Assembly (NCBI RefSeq): GCF_017163755.1
Contig: NZ_JAFIWC010000001.1
Span: 310,001-374,000 of the forward strand
Direction of reading: 5' to 3'
DNA from: Xanthomonas sp.
GTDB lineage: Bacteria > Pseudomonadota > Gammaproteobacteria > Xanthomonadales > Xanthomonadaceae
DNA length: 64,000 nucleotides
The translations under genes and the position numbers were made by a program. The notes under the pieces were generated by a model. It was not told the origin of the DNA. It made no database searches and was given only the letters and a program-made list of their open reading frames with translations. This document shows positions 19,001 to 27,215 of the stretch, in pieces. Within the stretch, counting starts at the first letter, position 1. Every line of letters starts with the position of its first letter.

Positions 19001-19211
19001 GGCAGATCGCCTTGGCGCGTCCGCCGCTGGCGGCCTGCACCAGCCGGGTCGAGGCGCTGACCTGGTTGGAGGCGACGATCTGCCAGCTGTCCAGGTTGTT
19101 GAAGCCGTCCAGCGACACCGGCGCCGTCGCCGGCGCGGCGAGGGCCTGGGTCGCCGCCAGTCCCAGGAAGACCACCGTCAACCGCCTGCTCGTCATCGCC
19201 GCTCCCGTCAT
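16050..19211 (-). CDS. Large exported CBM/discoidin/(alpha/alpha)6 glycosidase-like protein
   Basis: A 1053-residue exported protein. After a signal peptide (about 1-26) comes a jelly-roll carbohydrate-binding-like domain (about 32-185, FNNLDSWQIVASN), a discoidin F5/8 domain (about 195-305, TVMLDLGKVREFGG), a beta-sandwich linker (about 340-590), and an (alpha/alpha)6 toroid with SYSRSWIRDGAMISEGLLRL (about 628-647). WIRDG is typical of six-hairpin glycosidases of clans such as GH15/GH63; Asp636 is a likely functional acid. It probably acts in the periplasm on oligosaccharides from the locus. Both ATG 19211 and 19196 have good ribosome-binding sites. It follows the ABC permease genes after a REP-like element. 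Confidence 0.8.
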   Translation of the reverse strand: MTGAAMTSRRLTVVFLGLAATQALAAPATAPVSLDGFNNLDSWQIVASNQVSASTRLVQAASGGRAKAICLDYDFNGVSGYAGLRRALLIDFPDNYQLSFQLRGDSPSNDLQFKLVDPSGDNVWWVNRPRYAFPKQWSTVSYKKRQIEKAWGPGADKELKRSAQVEFTLYNQVGGKGTVCFDQLALTPLPAQDDSPLSAKVSADTAPALEQRIADGKADTVWYSGNAKAQTVMLDLGKVREFGGARVQWAPGVYASRYKVQGSADGRSWRELREVTAGNGGTDWLALPETEARYLRLDLEDGPSFRYGIADIALQPLAFAATPNDFVKSVAAQSTRGWFPRGFSGEQPYWTIVGLDGGREQGLIGEDGAIEVGKGGFSIEPFVLLDGKPLTWADVKTTQSLQDDYLPIPSVDWSHDNAGLRVTAFVEGRPEQAQLVARYRLSNPSKKPHDYTLALAVRPFQVNPPSQFLNTVGGVSPIRSLAFDGSQVLVDGQPRVFAAQKPDAAYATPFDGGIDIERLGADASTLSPTAQDPSGLASGAMLYRGRLAPGEVREVALVIPQTGERALPSGFDAARAQQAVAEQWREKLDRVQLRVPEQGKAVVDTLRTALAHMLISRIGPRLQPGTRSYSRSWIRDGAMISEGLLRLGREDVVREYVDWYAPYQFANGMVPCCVDDRGSDPVPENDSHGELIFNIADYYRYSGDRAFLEKMWPHVLAAYEYMEQLRLSERTEENRARNPAFYGMMPVSISHEGYSAKPMHSYWDNFWALRGYKDAVEIAAELGRIDDAARFAASRDQFRQDLYASIDAAAAQHGIGFLPGSAELGDFDPTSSTIALAPGGEQGRLPPQLLNATFERYWGEFVGRRDGKREWKDYTPYEWRNVAAFVRLGWRERAWDATQFFFKDRAPQPWNQWAEVVSRTPRKPFFVGDLPHAWVGSDFVRSVLDMFAYSRDIDDSLVLAAGIPPAWFADKGVAIRALRTPQGQLSYQLRRQKNRLTLHVDGGLRVPGGGLVLPWPYPSEAPGRTLVNGEPAQWENGELRIRALPADVQVDLR

Positions 19212-19242
19212 AGACCTCGTCCTGTTCGTGTCGTTGGTTTTG

Positions 19243-19303
19243 GTAGGAGGATTTCAATCCCGACGCGTTACCGGCAAGGCGTCGGGGCTGAAGCCCCTCC
19301 TAC
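19243..19303. repeat. REP-like inverted pair between permease and glycosidase genes
   Basis: The left arm begins GTAGGAGGATTTCAATCCCG (19243) and the right arm ends GGGGCTGAAGCCCCTCCTAC (19303). The outer 8 bases (GTAGGAGG/CCTCCTAC) and an inner CCCGACGC/GCGTCGGG pair, so the RNA can fold. It belongs with the repeats at 43801-43890 and 54426-54543. In an operon it may stabilise the upstream mRNA or reduce expression of the gene after it. Confidence 0.75.
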
Positions 19304-19348
19304 GCGTATATCCCCATCATCGCCCATGGCTTAGTGCGAAGCGATGCA

Positions 19349-20185
19349 TCAGCCTTTTACGCTACCCAGCAGCAATCCTTGGATGTAGTAGCGCTGCAAT
19401 GCCAGGAACAGCGCCAGCACCGGGATCACCGTCACCACCGCGCCGGCCATCATCATCTCCACGTCCATGATGTGCTCGCGCGACAGCGCCGCCAGCGCCA
19501 CCGGCAAGGTGTAGTGCTCCTGGTCGGTCAGCACGATCAGCGGCCACATGAAGTCGTTCCACGCCGCCATAAAGGTGAAGATGGTCAGCGTCACCAGCAC
19601 CGGCTTGAGCATCGGCAGCACGATCTGGAAGAAGATGCGCATCTCGCCGGCACCGTCGATGCGCGCCGCCTCCAGCAGCTCGTCCGGGATCGAGCGTGCG
19701 TACTGGCGCACCAGGAAGATGCCGAACACCGTCGCCAGCGCCGGCACCACCACGCCGCCGAAGTTGTTGACCAGGTGCAACTGCTTCATCAGCAGGAACA
19801 GCGGCAGCATCGCCACCTGCGCCGGGATCACCAGCGCCGCCAGCAGGATCTGGAAGATCCGCTCCTTGCCGACGAAGCGCAACTTGGCGAACGCGTAGCC
19901 GGCCATGGTGTTGATCAGCAGCGAGCCGAAGGTGATCGCGCACGACACCAGCAGGCTGTTGGCGAAGTTGCGGGCCATGCCGGTGCGCGAGAACAGCTCG
20001 CCGTAGTTGGCCAGGGTCGGGCCGGTCGGCAGCATCGGCGGCGGGAAGCGGCTGGCCTGCCCGGCCGGCATGAACGACACCGACACCATCCACAGCAGCG
20101 GCGCCAGGCTGACCAGCGCCAGCAGCAGCAGCCCGCCGTTGACCAGCACGGTGTTCCAGCGCGAGGCGCCGATTTCGCGGCTCAT
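19349..20185 (-). CDS. Carbohydrate ABC transporter permease (MalG type)
   Basis: A 278-residue inner-membrane permease of the CUT1 sugar family, with about six transmembrane segments. The EAA loop reads EAARIDGAGEMRIFFQIVLP, where an ATPase would dock. It starts with ATGA overlapping the stop of the other permease, so the two should be made in equal amounts. No ATPase gene is present in the locus; a shared UgpC/MsmK-like ATPase elsewhere must be assumed. Confidence 0.92.
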   Translation of the reverse strand: MSREIGASRWNTVLVNGGLLLLALVSLAPLLWMVSVSFMPAGQASRFPPPMLPTGPTLANYGELFSRTGMARNFANSLLVSCAITFGSLLINTMAGYAFAKLRFVGKERIFQILLAALVIPAQVAMLPLFLLMKQLHLVNNFGGVVVPALATVFGIFLVRQYARSIPDELLEAARIDGAGEMRIFFQIVLPMLKPVLVTLTIFTFMAAWNDFMWPLIVLTDQEHYTLPVALAALSREHIMDVEMMMAGAVVTVIPVLALFLALQRYYIQGLLLGSVKG

Positions 20186-21063
20186 ACCAGGTCCTTCTTG
20201 CGGCCGAAGCGCAGCATCACGGTGGTCACTCCCAGGATGATCAGGAACAGCAGGAACGCCACCGCCGACGCGCGGCCCAGGTTCCACCACTTGAAGCCTT
20301 CCTCGAACATGAAGTACAGCACGCTGACCGTGCTCTGCAGCGGGTCGCCGCGGGTCATCACGTAGGGTTCGGCGAACAGCTGGAAGTAGCCGGACACGGT
20401 GATCACGCCGACCACCAGCAGCACCGGCCCCAGCATCGGCAGGGTGATGTGCAGGAACTGCCGCCACTTCGACGCGCCGTCGATGCGCGCGGCCTCGTAC
20501 AGGTCCTGCGGGATGCCCTGCAGGCCGGCCAGGAAGATCACCATGTTGTAGCCGAAGTTCTTCCACACCGCGAACAGCATGATCGTCGGCATCGCCCAGC
20601 GCGGGTCGCCGAGCCAGTCGACCGGGCCGATGCCCAGATGGCTCAGGCCGTAGTTGACCAGCCCGTAGCTGGTGTGGAACAGGTAGCGCCAGATCACCGC
20701 CACCGCCACCAGCGTGGTCACCACCGGCGCGAACAGCGCGGTGCGGAACAGCGCCTTGAACCGCGCCACCGGCGCGTTGAGCAGCAGCGCCGCGCCCAGC
20801 GAGGCGGCGATGGACAGCGGCACGCCGACGATCACGAAGTAGGTGGTGTTCCACAGCGACTTCCAGAACATCTGCGTCTGCAGCAGCTCGATGTAGTTGC
20901 CGAAGCCGACGAAGCGCAGGTGGTTGCTGTCGGCCAGCGCGTACAGGTCGAAGTCGGTGACGCTCAGCGCCAGCGCCGACAGCACCGGCAGGCCGAAGAA
21001 CACGCCGATGACGATCAGCGCCGGCCCGGCGAACAGCCAGCCGACCAGGGAACCGCGCTTCAT
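20182..21063 (-). CDS. Carbohydrate ABC transporter permease (MalF type)
   Basis: A 293-residue CUT1-type permease with an N-terminal transmembrane helix (LVGWLFAGPALIVIGVFFGL) and the EAA loop EAARIDGASKWRQFLHITLP. It pairs with the MalG-type permease that overlaps its 3' end by 4 bases, and it overlaps the stop of the binding-protein gene by 4 bases (ATGA). This is tight translational coupling along the whole importer. Confidence 0.92.
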   Translation of the reverse strand: MKRGSLVGWLFAGPALIVIGVFFGLPVLSALALSVTDFDLYALADSNHLRFVGFGNYIELLQTQMFWKSLWNTTYFVIVGVPLSIAASLGAALLLNAPVARFKALFRTALFAPVVTTLVAVAVIWRYLFHTSYGLVNYGLSHLGIGPVDWLGDPRWAMPTIMLFAVWKNFGYNMVIFLAGLQGIPQDLYEAARIDGASKWRQFLHITLPMLGPVLLVVGVITVSGYFQLFAEPYVMTRGDPLQSTVSVLYFMFEEGFKWWNLGRASAVAFLLFLIILGVTTVMLRFGRKKDLV

Positions 21064-22391
21064 CGCGCCGCTCCCGCGGCCGGCGCCGCCGCTGCCTGCT
21101 CGCGCTTTTGCTGATCGATCCAGCGCCGCTTCTCGAGGATTTCGTCCACGCGCTTGTCCAGGTCCTGCACCGCCTTCTCCTGGCTCTCGCCGCCGCGCAC
21201 CACGCGCTCGGTGACCAGCCGCATCTCCTGCACGATGCGCTCCCACTCCAGCACCTTGGGGGTCGGCTTGACCCGCTCCAGCTGGTCGCGGAACGCGTGC
21301 GCCAGCGGGTCGTTGGCCAGCGACGGGTACTCCCAGGTGCTGCGCCGCGGCGGCATGTCGCCGATCAGCGCGTGGAAGCGCGCCTGGATCTGCGGACGCG
21401 ACAGGAACTCGATCAGCTTCCACGACGCTTCCTTCTGCTGCGACTTGCGGAAGATCACCAGGCTGGTGCCGCTGGCGATGCCGGCGCCCGGACCGTCCGG
21501 GCCCGGCAACGGCATCGTGCCCCACTGCCCTTTCAGCGCCGCCGGCTCGAGCTTGCGGAACTCGCGGATGTTCCACGGGCCGGAGATGTAGAACGCATAG
21601 AAGCCGTTGAAGAACTCGTCCCACACGTTGGAGATCTGCGTCTCGGACATCTTCGGCGCCCAGTCCTGCTCGAACATGTTGGCGTAGAAGCCCAGCGCCT
21701 TGCGGAAGCCGGGGCTGCGGAAGTTGCCGTAGTTGTTGTGGTCGCGCAGCAGCGGGTCGTCCAGCTGCAGGCCCAGCGACAGCTGCTGCTCGAATTCGTT
21801 GATCGGCATCAGGATCGCGTAGCGCTTGGGGCCCACGTGCTTCTTGACCGCCGCCATCGCCTGTTCCCACTCGGCCCAGGTCTGCGGCAGCGTATCCACG
21901 CCGGCGTCCCGGAGCATGTCCTTGCGGTAGAACAGCAGGCGCGTGTCCACGTACCACGGCACGCCATACAGCTGGCCATCGATGACGTTGGTGTCCCAGA
22001 TGCCGGCGAAGTAGTCGTTGGGCTCCACCACCTTGGAGCGGTCCACGTACGGCTGCAGCGGCTGCAGCGTATCGAGCGCGGCGAACTCGGGGATCCAGGT
22101 GTTGCCGAGCTGGCACACGTCGGGCAGGCCGTCGGCGGCGAAGGCGGTCAGCAGTTTCTCGTGCGCGGCGGTCCACGGGATGTTCTGGATGTCCACGCGG
22201 ATGCCAGGGTTCTCCTTCTCGAACTCCGGGATCAGCTCGGCCACTACCTCGGCCTCGCGGCCCATCGCCCAGAAGCGCACCACCTCGCCTTCCGGTTCGC
22301 GCGCGCAACCGCACAGCGCCAGCGCGGCGAGGCCGGCGGCCAGCCAGCGGCCGATGCCGAGTTTCGTGCGGGTCGTGCGGATCATGCTCAT
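21060..22391 (-). CDS. Sugar ABC transporter substrate-binding lipoprotein
   Basis: A 443-residue family-1 solute-binding protein anchored by a lipid (lipobox LCGC around residue 27). The mature part starts EVVRFWAMGREAEVVAELIP and includes MPLPGPDGPGAGIASGTSLV, typical of oligosaccharide-binding proteins. A charged C-terminal tail of about 60 residues (KAVQDLDKRVDEILEKRRW) ends in an Ala/Pro linker. The ATG at 22391 overlaps the stop of the upstream enzyme gene; ATG 22385 is an alternative. The ligand is not known. A beta-glucan oligosaccharide is inferred from the neighbouring enzyme. Confidence 0.9.
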   Translation of the reverse strand: MSMIRTTRTKLGIGRWLAAGLAALALCGCAREPEGEVVRFWAMGREAEVVAELIPEFEKENPGIRVDIQNIPWTAAHEKLLTAFAADGLPDVCQLGNTWIPEFAALDTLQPLQPYVDRSKVVEPNDYFAGIWDTNVIDGQLYGVPWYVDTRLLFYRKDMLRDAGVDTLPQTWAEWEQAMAAVKKHVGPKRYAILMPINEFEQQLSLGLQLDDPLLRDHNNYGNFRSPGFRKALGFYANMFEQDWAPKMSETQISNVWDEFFNGFYAFYISGPWNIREFRKLEPAALKGQWGTMPLPGPDGPGAGIASGTSLVIFRKSQQKEASWKLIEFLSRPQIQARFHALIGDMPPRRSTWEYPSLANDPLAHAFRDQLERVKPTPKVLEWERIVQEMRLVTERVVRGGESQEKAVQDLDKRVDEILEKRRWIDQQKREQAAAAPAAGAAR

Positions 22392-24013
22392 TCGGGCTTC
22401 TGCGGCTGGCGCTGCGCGGGATTCTGCTGCGCCTCGGCGGCGGCCGCGCGCGATTCGGCGATGCCGATCGCACGCGCCGCGGCGGCCTGCTCGTCCTTCT
22501 TCGGCACCGGCTGCGCCTCGCCTTCCGGGGTCAGCCAGCCGCCGCTGAAGCCGGCGCGCTCCAGGCCGGTGCGGATGTACTTGTTCTTCTTCATCACGTT
22601 CCAGACGAATTCGTTGCGGTAGTTGGCGATCATGGTCAGGATCGGGCCCTGGTCGATGCCGATGTAGTCGCTGGACACCCAGCCGCGATCGGGTACCACG
22701 CGGCCGGTCTTGAGCGGGATGTCGTAGTCGAAGCTGGGGTTGAACGAATCCAGGAAGCCGTAGCTGGAATAGATGTAGTTGCCGTAGCGCTTGTGCATCT
22801 CCTGGGTGGCCGGGATCACCACTTCCGGCGCGAACACGATCGAGGCCACTGCCGCGGTCGGCGCCAGCGTGCCGTCGTCGAAGTTCTCGCGCAGGCCGGC
22901 GCCGCGCGAGGAGTAGTGCCGGAACTGGCGCTGCTCGCCGCGGTAGTCCTGCGCGGTGTTCTGCGGGCCGTCGCTGGCGGTCAGGCCCCACACGTTCTCG
23001 CCGTAGTCCTTCCACTTCATCGGGTTGGCGATGGCGTATTCGCGCTGCGCCAGCACCGCGCGGCGGCTGTTGAGGAAATAGTCGATGCCGCGCTCGCGCA
23101 TGTACTGGTCCTGCAGGTCGCGGAAATCGATCCACACATGGCTGTACTGGTGCGCGAACATCGGGCCGAAGGACAGGTACTCCTGGCCGTAGTACACGCC
23201 CCAGTCGTTGTTGTAGGTGCGCGTCCACACGGTCCACGCGTCCGGGCTGACCGGGTGGGTGGGCGAACCGAGCGCGAGCACGTACAGCATCATCGCCTCG
23301 TTGTAGCCCATCCAGTCGTGGCTGATGAAGCCGCTCTCCGGGAACCAGCCCATCGAGATCAGCGGCTCGCGCTGCTGCAGCCAGTTCCAGTCCACGCGCT
23401 TGTACAGCACGTCGGCGATCTCGCGGATCTCCTTTTCGCGCGCGTCGTCGCCGTCGTAGTAGGACTGCGCGAACAGCACGCCCATCATCAACAGCGCGGT
23501 GTCCACGCTCGACAGCTCGACCCAGCTGTCGTAGCGGTGGCCGTTCTGCATGTCCAGGAAATGATAGTAGAAGCCCTTGTAGCCGGCCTTGCCGGTGCGC
23601 TGCGGGCCTACCGGCGCGTCGCGGAAGAACTTCAGGGTGGTCAGGGTGCGGTCGACCGCCTGGTTGCGGCTGATCCAGCCGTTCTCGATGCCGATCGGAT
23701 AGGCGGTCAGCGAAAAGCCGACCGAGGCGATGCTGGCGAACGGACGCGACGGGAAACGGTCGGGCGTCAGCCCGTTGACCTCGTTGGTGGTGTCCCAGAA
23801 GAACTGGAAGGTGCGGCGTTCGATGTCGTCGAACAGCGGCGGCAGCTCCGGCTTGAGCGGCTTGGGCGGCAGCTCGGCCTCGATCAGGATCACCTGCACC
23901 GGCTTCTTTTCGCTCAACGCGGGCTCCTCGGTTTTCTTGCACGACGTCAGCAACGCGCCGACGGCGATCGTCAGGACCAGCGAAAAGCGTACGAAAGCGC
24001 GCTGCTTCATCAT
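22388..24013 (-). CDS. Glycoamylase-domain (GH144-like) lipoprotein
   Basis: A 541-residue lipoprotein with lipobox LLTSC (Cys25) and a long (alpha/alpha)6 domain of Pfam glycoamylase PF10091 type. Recognisable segments are DDIERRTFQFFWDTTNEVNG, SIASVGFSLTAYPIGIENGW, GWFPESGFISHDWMGYNEAM and YIGIDQGPILTMIANYRNEF. Characterised members of this family (GH144) are endo- or exo-acting beta-1,2-glucanases, so the likely substrate is beta-1,2-glucan, which Xanthomonas itself makes as an osmoregulated cyclic glucan. It heads the enzyme/importer operon, with a LacI-type operator just before its ribosome-binding site. The C-terminal 60 residues are Ala/Gln-rich and may be disordered. Confidence 0.85.
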   Translation of the reverse strand: MMKQRAFVRFSLVLTIAVGALLTSCKKTEEPALSEKKPVQVILIEAELPPKPLKPELPPLFDDIERRTFQFFWDTTNEVNGLTPDRFPSRPFASIASVGFSLTAYPIGIENGWISRNQAVDRTLTTLKFFRDAPVGPQRTGKAGYKGFYYHFLDMQNGHRYDSWVELSSVDTALLMMGVLFAQSYYDGDDAREKEIREIADVLYKRVDWNWLQQREPLISMGWFPESGFISHDWMGYNEAMMLYVLALGSPTHPVSPDAWTVWTRTYNNDWGVYYGQEYLSFGPMFAHQYSHVWIDFRDLQDQYMRERGIDYFLNSRRAVLAQREYAIANPMKWKDYGENVWGLTASDGPQNTAQDYRGEQRQFRHYSSRGAGLRENFDDGTLAPTAAVASIVFAPEVVIPATQEMHKRYGNYIYSSYGFLDSFNPSFDYDIPLKTGRVVPDRGWVSSDYIGIDQGPILTMIANYRNEFVWNVMKKNKYIRTGLERAGFSGGWLTPEGEAQPVPKKDEQAAAARAIGIAESRAAAAEAQQNPAQRQPQKPE

Positions 24014-24026
24014 CGTGCGACCCCTG

Positions 24027-24040
24027 TGTAATCGTTTACA
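24027..24040. promoter_or_regulatory. LacI-type operator before the GH144-like gene
   Basis: TGTAATCGTTTACA is a near-perfect palindrome with the central CG typical of LacI/GalR operators. It ends 14 bases before the start codon, between a candidate -10 (TATATT, 24052-24057, minus strand) and the ribosome-binding site (AGGGG). Repressor bound here would block early elongation. A near-identical site precedes the local lacI gene. Confidence 0.8.
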
Positions 24041-24073
24041 TCCACGCTGAAAATATACCCCACTCCGCTACCG

Positions 24074-24103
24074 CCGCGGCCCCCGGCGATCCGGGAGCCG
24101 CGG
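24074..24103. terminator. GC hairpin between TonB-receptor and GH144-like genes
   Basis: CCGCGGC/GCCGCGG (7 bp) plus CCCGG/CCGGG (5 bp) with loop CGAT form a very stable hairpin 10 bases after the receptor gene. No T run follows on either strand. It may protect the receptor mRNA 3' end or cause partial termination. Confidence 0.5.
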
Positions 24104-24112
24104 CAGCAGGAC

Positions 24113-27100
24113 TTACCAGTTCAAGCCGAACGACAGCTTGAACGTGCGCATCGGCGAGGCCAGCACCCCGTTCGGCGTGCCAAACGACGTGTTCAGGTCG
24201 TCGAAGGTGCCGGTGGCGGTGTTGTAGTCCGCATAGTTGGTCCAGTTGAACAGGTTGATGACGTCGGCGCGCACGTTGAACTTGATGCCCGCGCCGGTAT
24301 CCCATTCCTTGTTCGCCGCCAGGCTGAATTCCTTGTAGCCCAACGTGGAATCCGGCTTGTACTGGATGATATAGCACTGCTCGTTGCCTGCCAGGCAATT
24401 GGTGCCATAACGCGGGGTCTGGCTGGCCAGCGACAGCTTGCCGGACAGGGTGATGGCGTACGGCAGGTCGTAGATGCCGGTCACCACCAGGCGGTTCTTC
24501 GGGATGCCGCCGGCCTCGCGCCAGCCGTAGCCGGCCATCGACTCCTGGTCCAGCGCGTAGTGCTCGCCGTACTGGCGGTTCTCCTTGGCGTCGGAGAAGG
24601 TATAGGCCACGGTCAGGCCCCAGCCCGATTGCTCGTCGTACGGCTTGTCCAGCTTCAGCGCCAACTGGTTGTTGCGCGTCTCCAGGCCGTTGGTGCCCAG
24701 CACGATCGCGCTGTAGCCGGAAGGCGACTCGGTCGGCACGCCGGAGGTGGTGCCCGGCAGGAAGAACGAGCCGTCGGCACGGCGGTTGCCGCGCAGGAAC
24801 ACGAAGCCGTCCTTGCTCACGATCCGGCTCAGGGTCACGTCGGTGTACCAGTCGTTGCCCCAGAAGTGCAGCATGTTGCGCATGCCGATGCTGAACTGGT
24901 CCGAGTACGGCACCTTGATGTTGTTGTCGATCAGGTAGACCTCGCGGCCGCCGCCACCGCCGGCGCCGCTCGCGGCCAGCGCGTCCAGGCCGGCCTGGGT
25001 GGTATAGCTTTCGTTCCATTCCACACAGGGGTCGCCCAGACAGGGGGTCGCACCGCCATTGTTGTCTACCCCGTTGAAGTAGTAGCTGTACGACTTGAAG
25101 CTGTTGTTGAGCTGCTCCAGCGCCAGGTAGTCGAAGATGTTGCGGTCGTAGGCGCGGCCGGCGCCGCCGTAGACCACGTGCGCCTGGTCGCCGAACAGGT
25201 CGTAGGAGAAGCCCAGCCGCGGCTGCCAGGCGTCCTTGAACGCCTTGCGGTTGTTGCCGGTGCTGATGTAGTTGGAGATGTCGTAGTTGGCGTTGTCCAG
25301 GTTGCTCCAGTTCTGCAGCGCGCTGGCGACGTCGGTCGGGGTGACGAAGTCGAGGAACGACGGGGTCTTCTCGTAGTCGTAGCGCACGCCCAGGTTCAGC
25401 GTCAGGTGCTCGTTGACCTCCCAGTCGTCCTGCAGGTAGATGCCGTACTGCTTGTTCTTGGACACCACCGAGCCGCCGCTGTTGGCATCGCCCCAGCGCA
25501 CCCGGTACGGGGTGTCGGTGTCGGTCAGGATGTTGTAGTAGTACTGCGGATTGGCCGGGTTGATCTGGGTCGAATCCAGCTCGATGTCCTTGTACTTGAA
25601 GCCCATCTTGACCGTGTGGCTGCCGTGCCAGTCCATGCTGTTCAAGGTCAGGTCGTCCTGCAGCGTCCAGCCTTCCTGGCCCTTGTTCTGGAAGCTGCTG
25701 CCGGCCCCGGCGGTGAGGATGGTGGTCTCGTTGCCGGCCTGCGGCACGTACGACAGCACGTAGCCGTTGCCGTCGGTGAGCGGATCCTGGGTCCAGTACG
25801 CGCTTTCGTAGCTCAGGTTCAGGTCGTTGAGGAACGCCGTGCCGCTGTACTGCCAGCGCAGGTTGGCGCGCTTCTCTTCCTGGCCGTTGGTGCTGCCGTG
25901 CTGGTAGGTGGTGGTGTCGCCGATGTCCGACAGCTCGTCTTCCTCGCGGTACTTGCCGGACAACTCGAACAGGTGGTTGTCGCCCAGCGTCCAGTCGATC
26001 TTGGCGAAGTACAGGTCTTCCTTGAACGGGGTGCTGTAGGTGGCCACCAGCGGCTGCAGGTCGGCCGGCAGCTGGTCGACGCGGTCGGCATAGATGCCGC
26101 CGGGGATCACCGTGTTGGGCGTGGTGTATTCCTTGGCCTCGTAGGCGACGAAGAAGTGCGCGCGGTCCTTCAGGATCGGGCCGCTGAACGTGGCGCCGTA
26201 CTGGGTCTCGGAGAAATCGTCGCGTTCGCCGGCCTTGCGCTCCAGCGGGCTCTCGGCGCGCCAGTCGTCGTTGGTGGTGTCCCAGAAGAAGCTGCCGTGG
26301 AAATCGTTGCCGCCGGACTTGGTCGAGGCGACGATCGCCGCGCTGCTGACCTGGTCGAACTCGGCCTTGTAGTTGGAGGTGATGACCTTGTACTCGCCGA
26401 TCGCCGACTGCGGGAACGGGTTGCCGCGGCTGGAATCCTGGCCGCTGACGCCGCCGGTCAGCACGTAGTTCTTCTGGCTGATGCCGTCGATGTAGACGTT
26501 GGTGCCGTTGGCCGAGGTCGCGCCCGAGCGCACCGTGGTATTGCCGCGGGCGTCGCGCTGGAACTGCACGCTCGGCACGCTGTCGGCCAGCTCGAGGAAA
26601 TTGCGCGTGGCCTGCGGCAGCTTCTCGATCTGCACGTTGGAGATGTAGGTGGCGTTCTCGGAGGTGCGGGTTTCCACCAGCACCGGCGGCGCGGTGACCT
26701 GCACCGCGTCGAGCGTGGTGGCGCCCTCGCCGCTGGCGGTGGCCGGCTGTCCGCCCACGCCCAGGTTCAGCGTCGCGGTCTGGCCGACCTGCACGGTGAC
26801 GTTCTGCGAGGTGGTCTGGCCGTTGGCGGTGACGTCGATGCGGTACGAGCCCGGCGGCAGGCCGCCGACCGAGTAGGTGCCGTTGCTGGCCTGCACGCTG
26901 CGGGTCAGGCCGCTGGCCAGGTTGGTCGCGGTGACCTGGGCGTCGGTCGCCGGCGCCGAGTCGACCATCACCTGGCCGCGGATGGTGGCGGCGGTGCTCT
27001 GCGCGAAGGCCGGTGCGCTGCCGAGCAACAGGCAGCTGGCCAAGGCGCAGGTCAGCAGTTTGCGGCTCGGGCGCGAGGTGGGACGTGGGGTGTACTTCAT
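24113..27100 (-). CDS. TonB-dependent receptor with carboxypeptidase-regulatory-like domain (Oar type)
   Basis: A 995-residue outer-membrane transporter. It has a signal peptide (1-33), an N-terminal beta-sandwich (about 36-115: ATIRGQVMVDSAPATDAQVT, LPPGSYRIDVTANG), a plug domain (about 130-255) and a large beta-barrel ending FKLSFGLNW with the C-terminal aromatic residue needed for outer-membrane insertion. Such receptors in Xanthomonas import plant or self-derived oligosaccharides. It lies after lacI (115-base gap) and before the enzyme/importer operon, so it probably brings the same glycan across the outer membrane. No separate operator is seen before it, suggesting co-transcription with lacI. 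Confidence 0.92.
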   Translation of the reverse strand: MKYTPRPTSRPSRKLLTCALASCLLLGSAPAFAQSTAATIRGQVMVDSAPATDAQVTATNLASGLTRSVQASNGTYSVGGLPPGSYRIDVTANGQTTSQNVTVQVGQTATLNLGVGGQPATASGEGATTLDAVQVTAPPVLVETRTSENATYISNVQIEKLPQATRNFLELADSVPSVQFQRDARGNTTVRSGATSANGTNVYIDGISQKNYVLTGGVSGQDSSRGNPFPQSAIGEYKVITSNYKAEFDQVSSAAIVASTKSGGNDFHGSFFWDTTNDDWRAESPLERKAGERDDFSETQYGATFSGPILKDRAHFFVAYEAKEYTTPNTVIPGGIYADRVDQLPADLQPLVATYSTPFKEDLYFAKIDWTLGDNHLFELSGKYREEDELSDIGDTTTYQHGSTNGQEEKRANLRWQYSGTAFLNDLNLSYESAYWTQDPLTDGNGYVLSYVPQAGNETTILTAGAGSSFQNKGQEGWTLQDDLTLNSMDWHGSHTVKMGFKYKDIELDSTQINPANPQYYYNILTDTDTPYRVRWGDANSGGSVVSKNKQYGIYLQDDWEVNEHLTLNLGVRYDYEKTPSFLDFVTPTDVASALQNWSNLDNANYDISNYISTGNNRKAFKDAWQPRLGFSYDLFGDQAHVVYGGAGRAYDRNIFDYLALEQLNNSFKSYSYYFNGVDNNGGATPCLGDPCVEWNESYTTQAGLDALAASGAGGGGGREVYLIDNNIKVPYSDQFSIGMRNMLHFWGNDWYTDVTLSRIVSKDGFVFLRGNRRADGSFFLPGTTSGVPTESPSGYSAIVLGTNGLETRNNQLALKLDKPYDEQSGWGLTVAYTFSDAKENRQYGEHYALDQESMAGYGWREAGGIPKNRLVVTGIYDLPYAITLSGKLSLASQTPRYGTNCLAGNEQCYIIQYKPDSTLGYKEFSLAANKEWDTGAGIKFNVRADVINLFNWTNYADYNTATGTFDDLNTSFGTPNGVLASPMRTFKLSFGLNW

Positions 27101-27146
27101 GGGTGGTGCTACCTCCAGGTGGTGTCGCTAGTTGTTGTTGTTTTGG

Positions 27147-27167
27147 GTCCGGCGGCATCCGCCGGAC
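27147..27167. promoter_or_regulatory. Perfect hairpin in the leader of the TonB-receptor gene
   Basis: GTCCGGCGG-CAT-CCGCCGGAC is a perfect 9-bp stem with a 3-base loop, between lacI and the receptor gene. No T run follows on the minus strand, so it is not a standard terminator. It could be an mRNA processing or stabilising structure that sets the ratio of regulator to receptor. Confidence 0.55.
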
Positions 27168-27215
27168 GGGTCGAGCGCGCGGGCGGCTCGAAATGTGGCC
27201 GCGCCCGCGGTACTG

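Noticed and set aside
24074-24103. GC hairpin after the TonB-receptor gene as a complete intrinsic terminator
   Set aside because: It lacks a T run on the minus strand, so it is given low confidence as a terminator.
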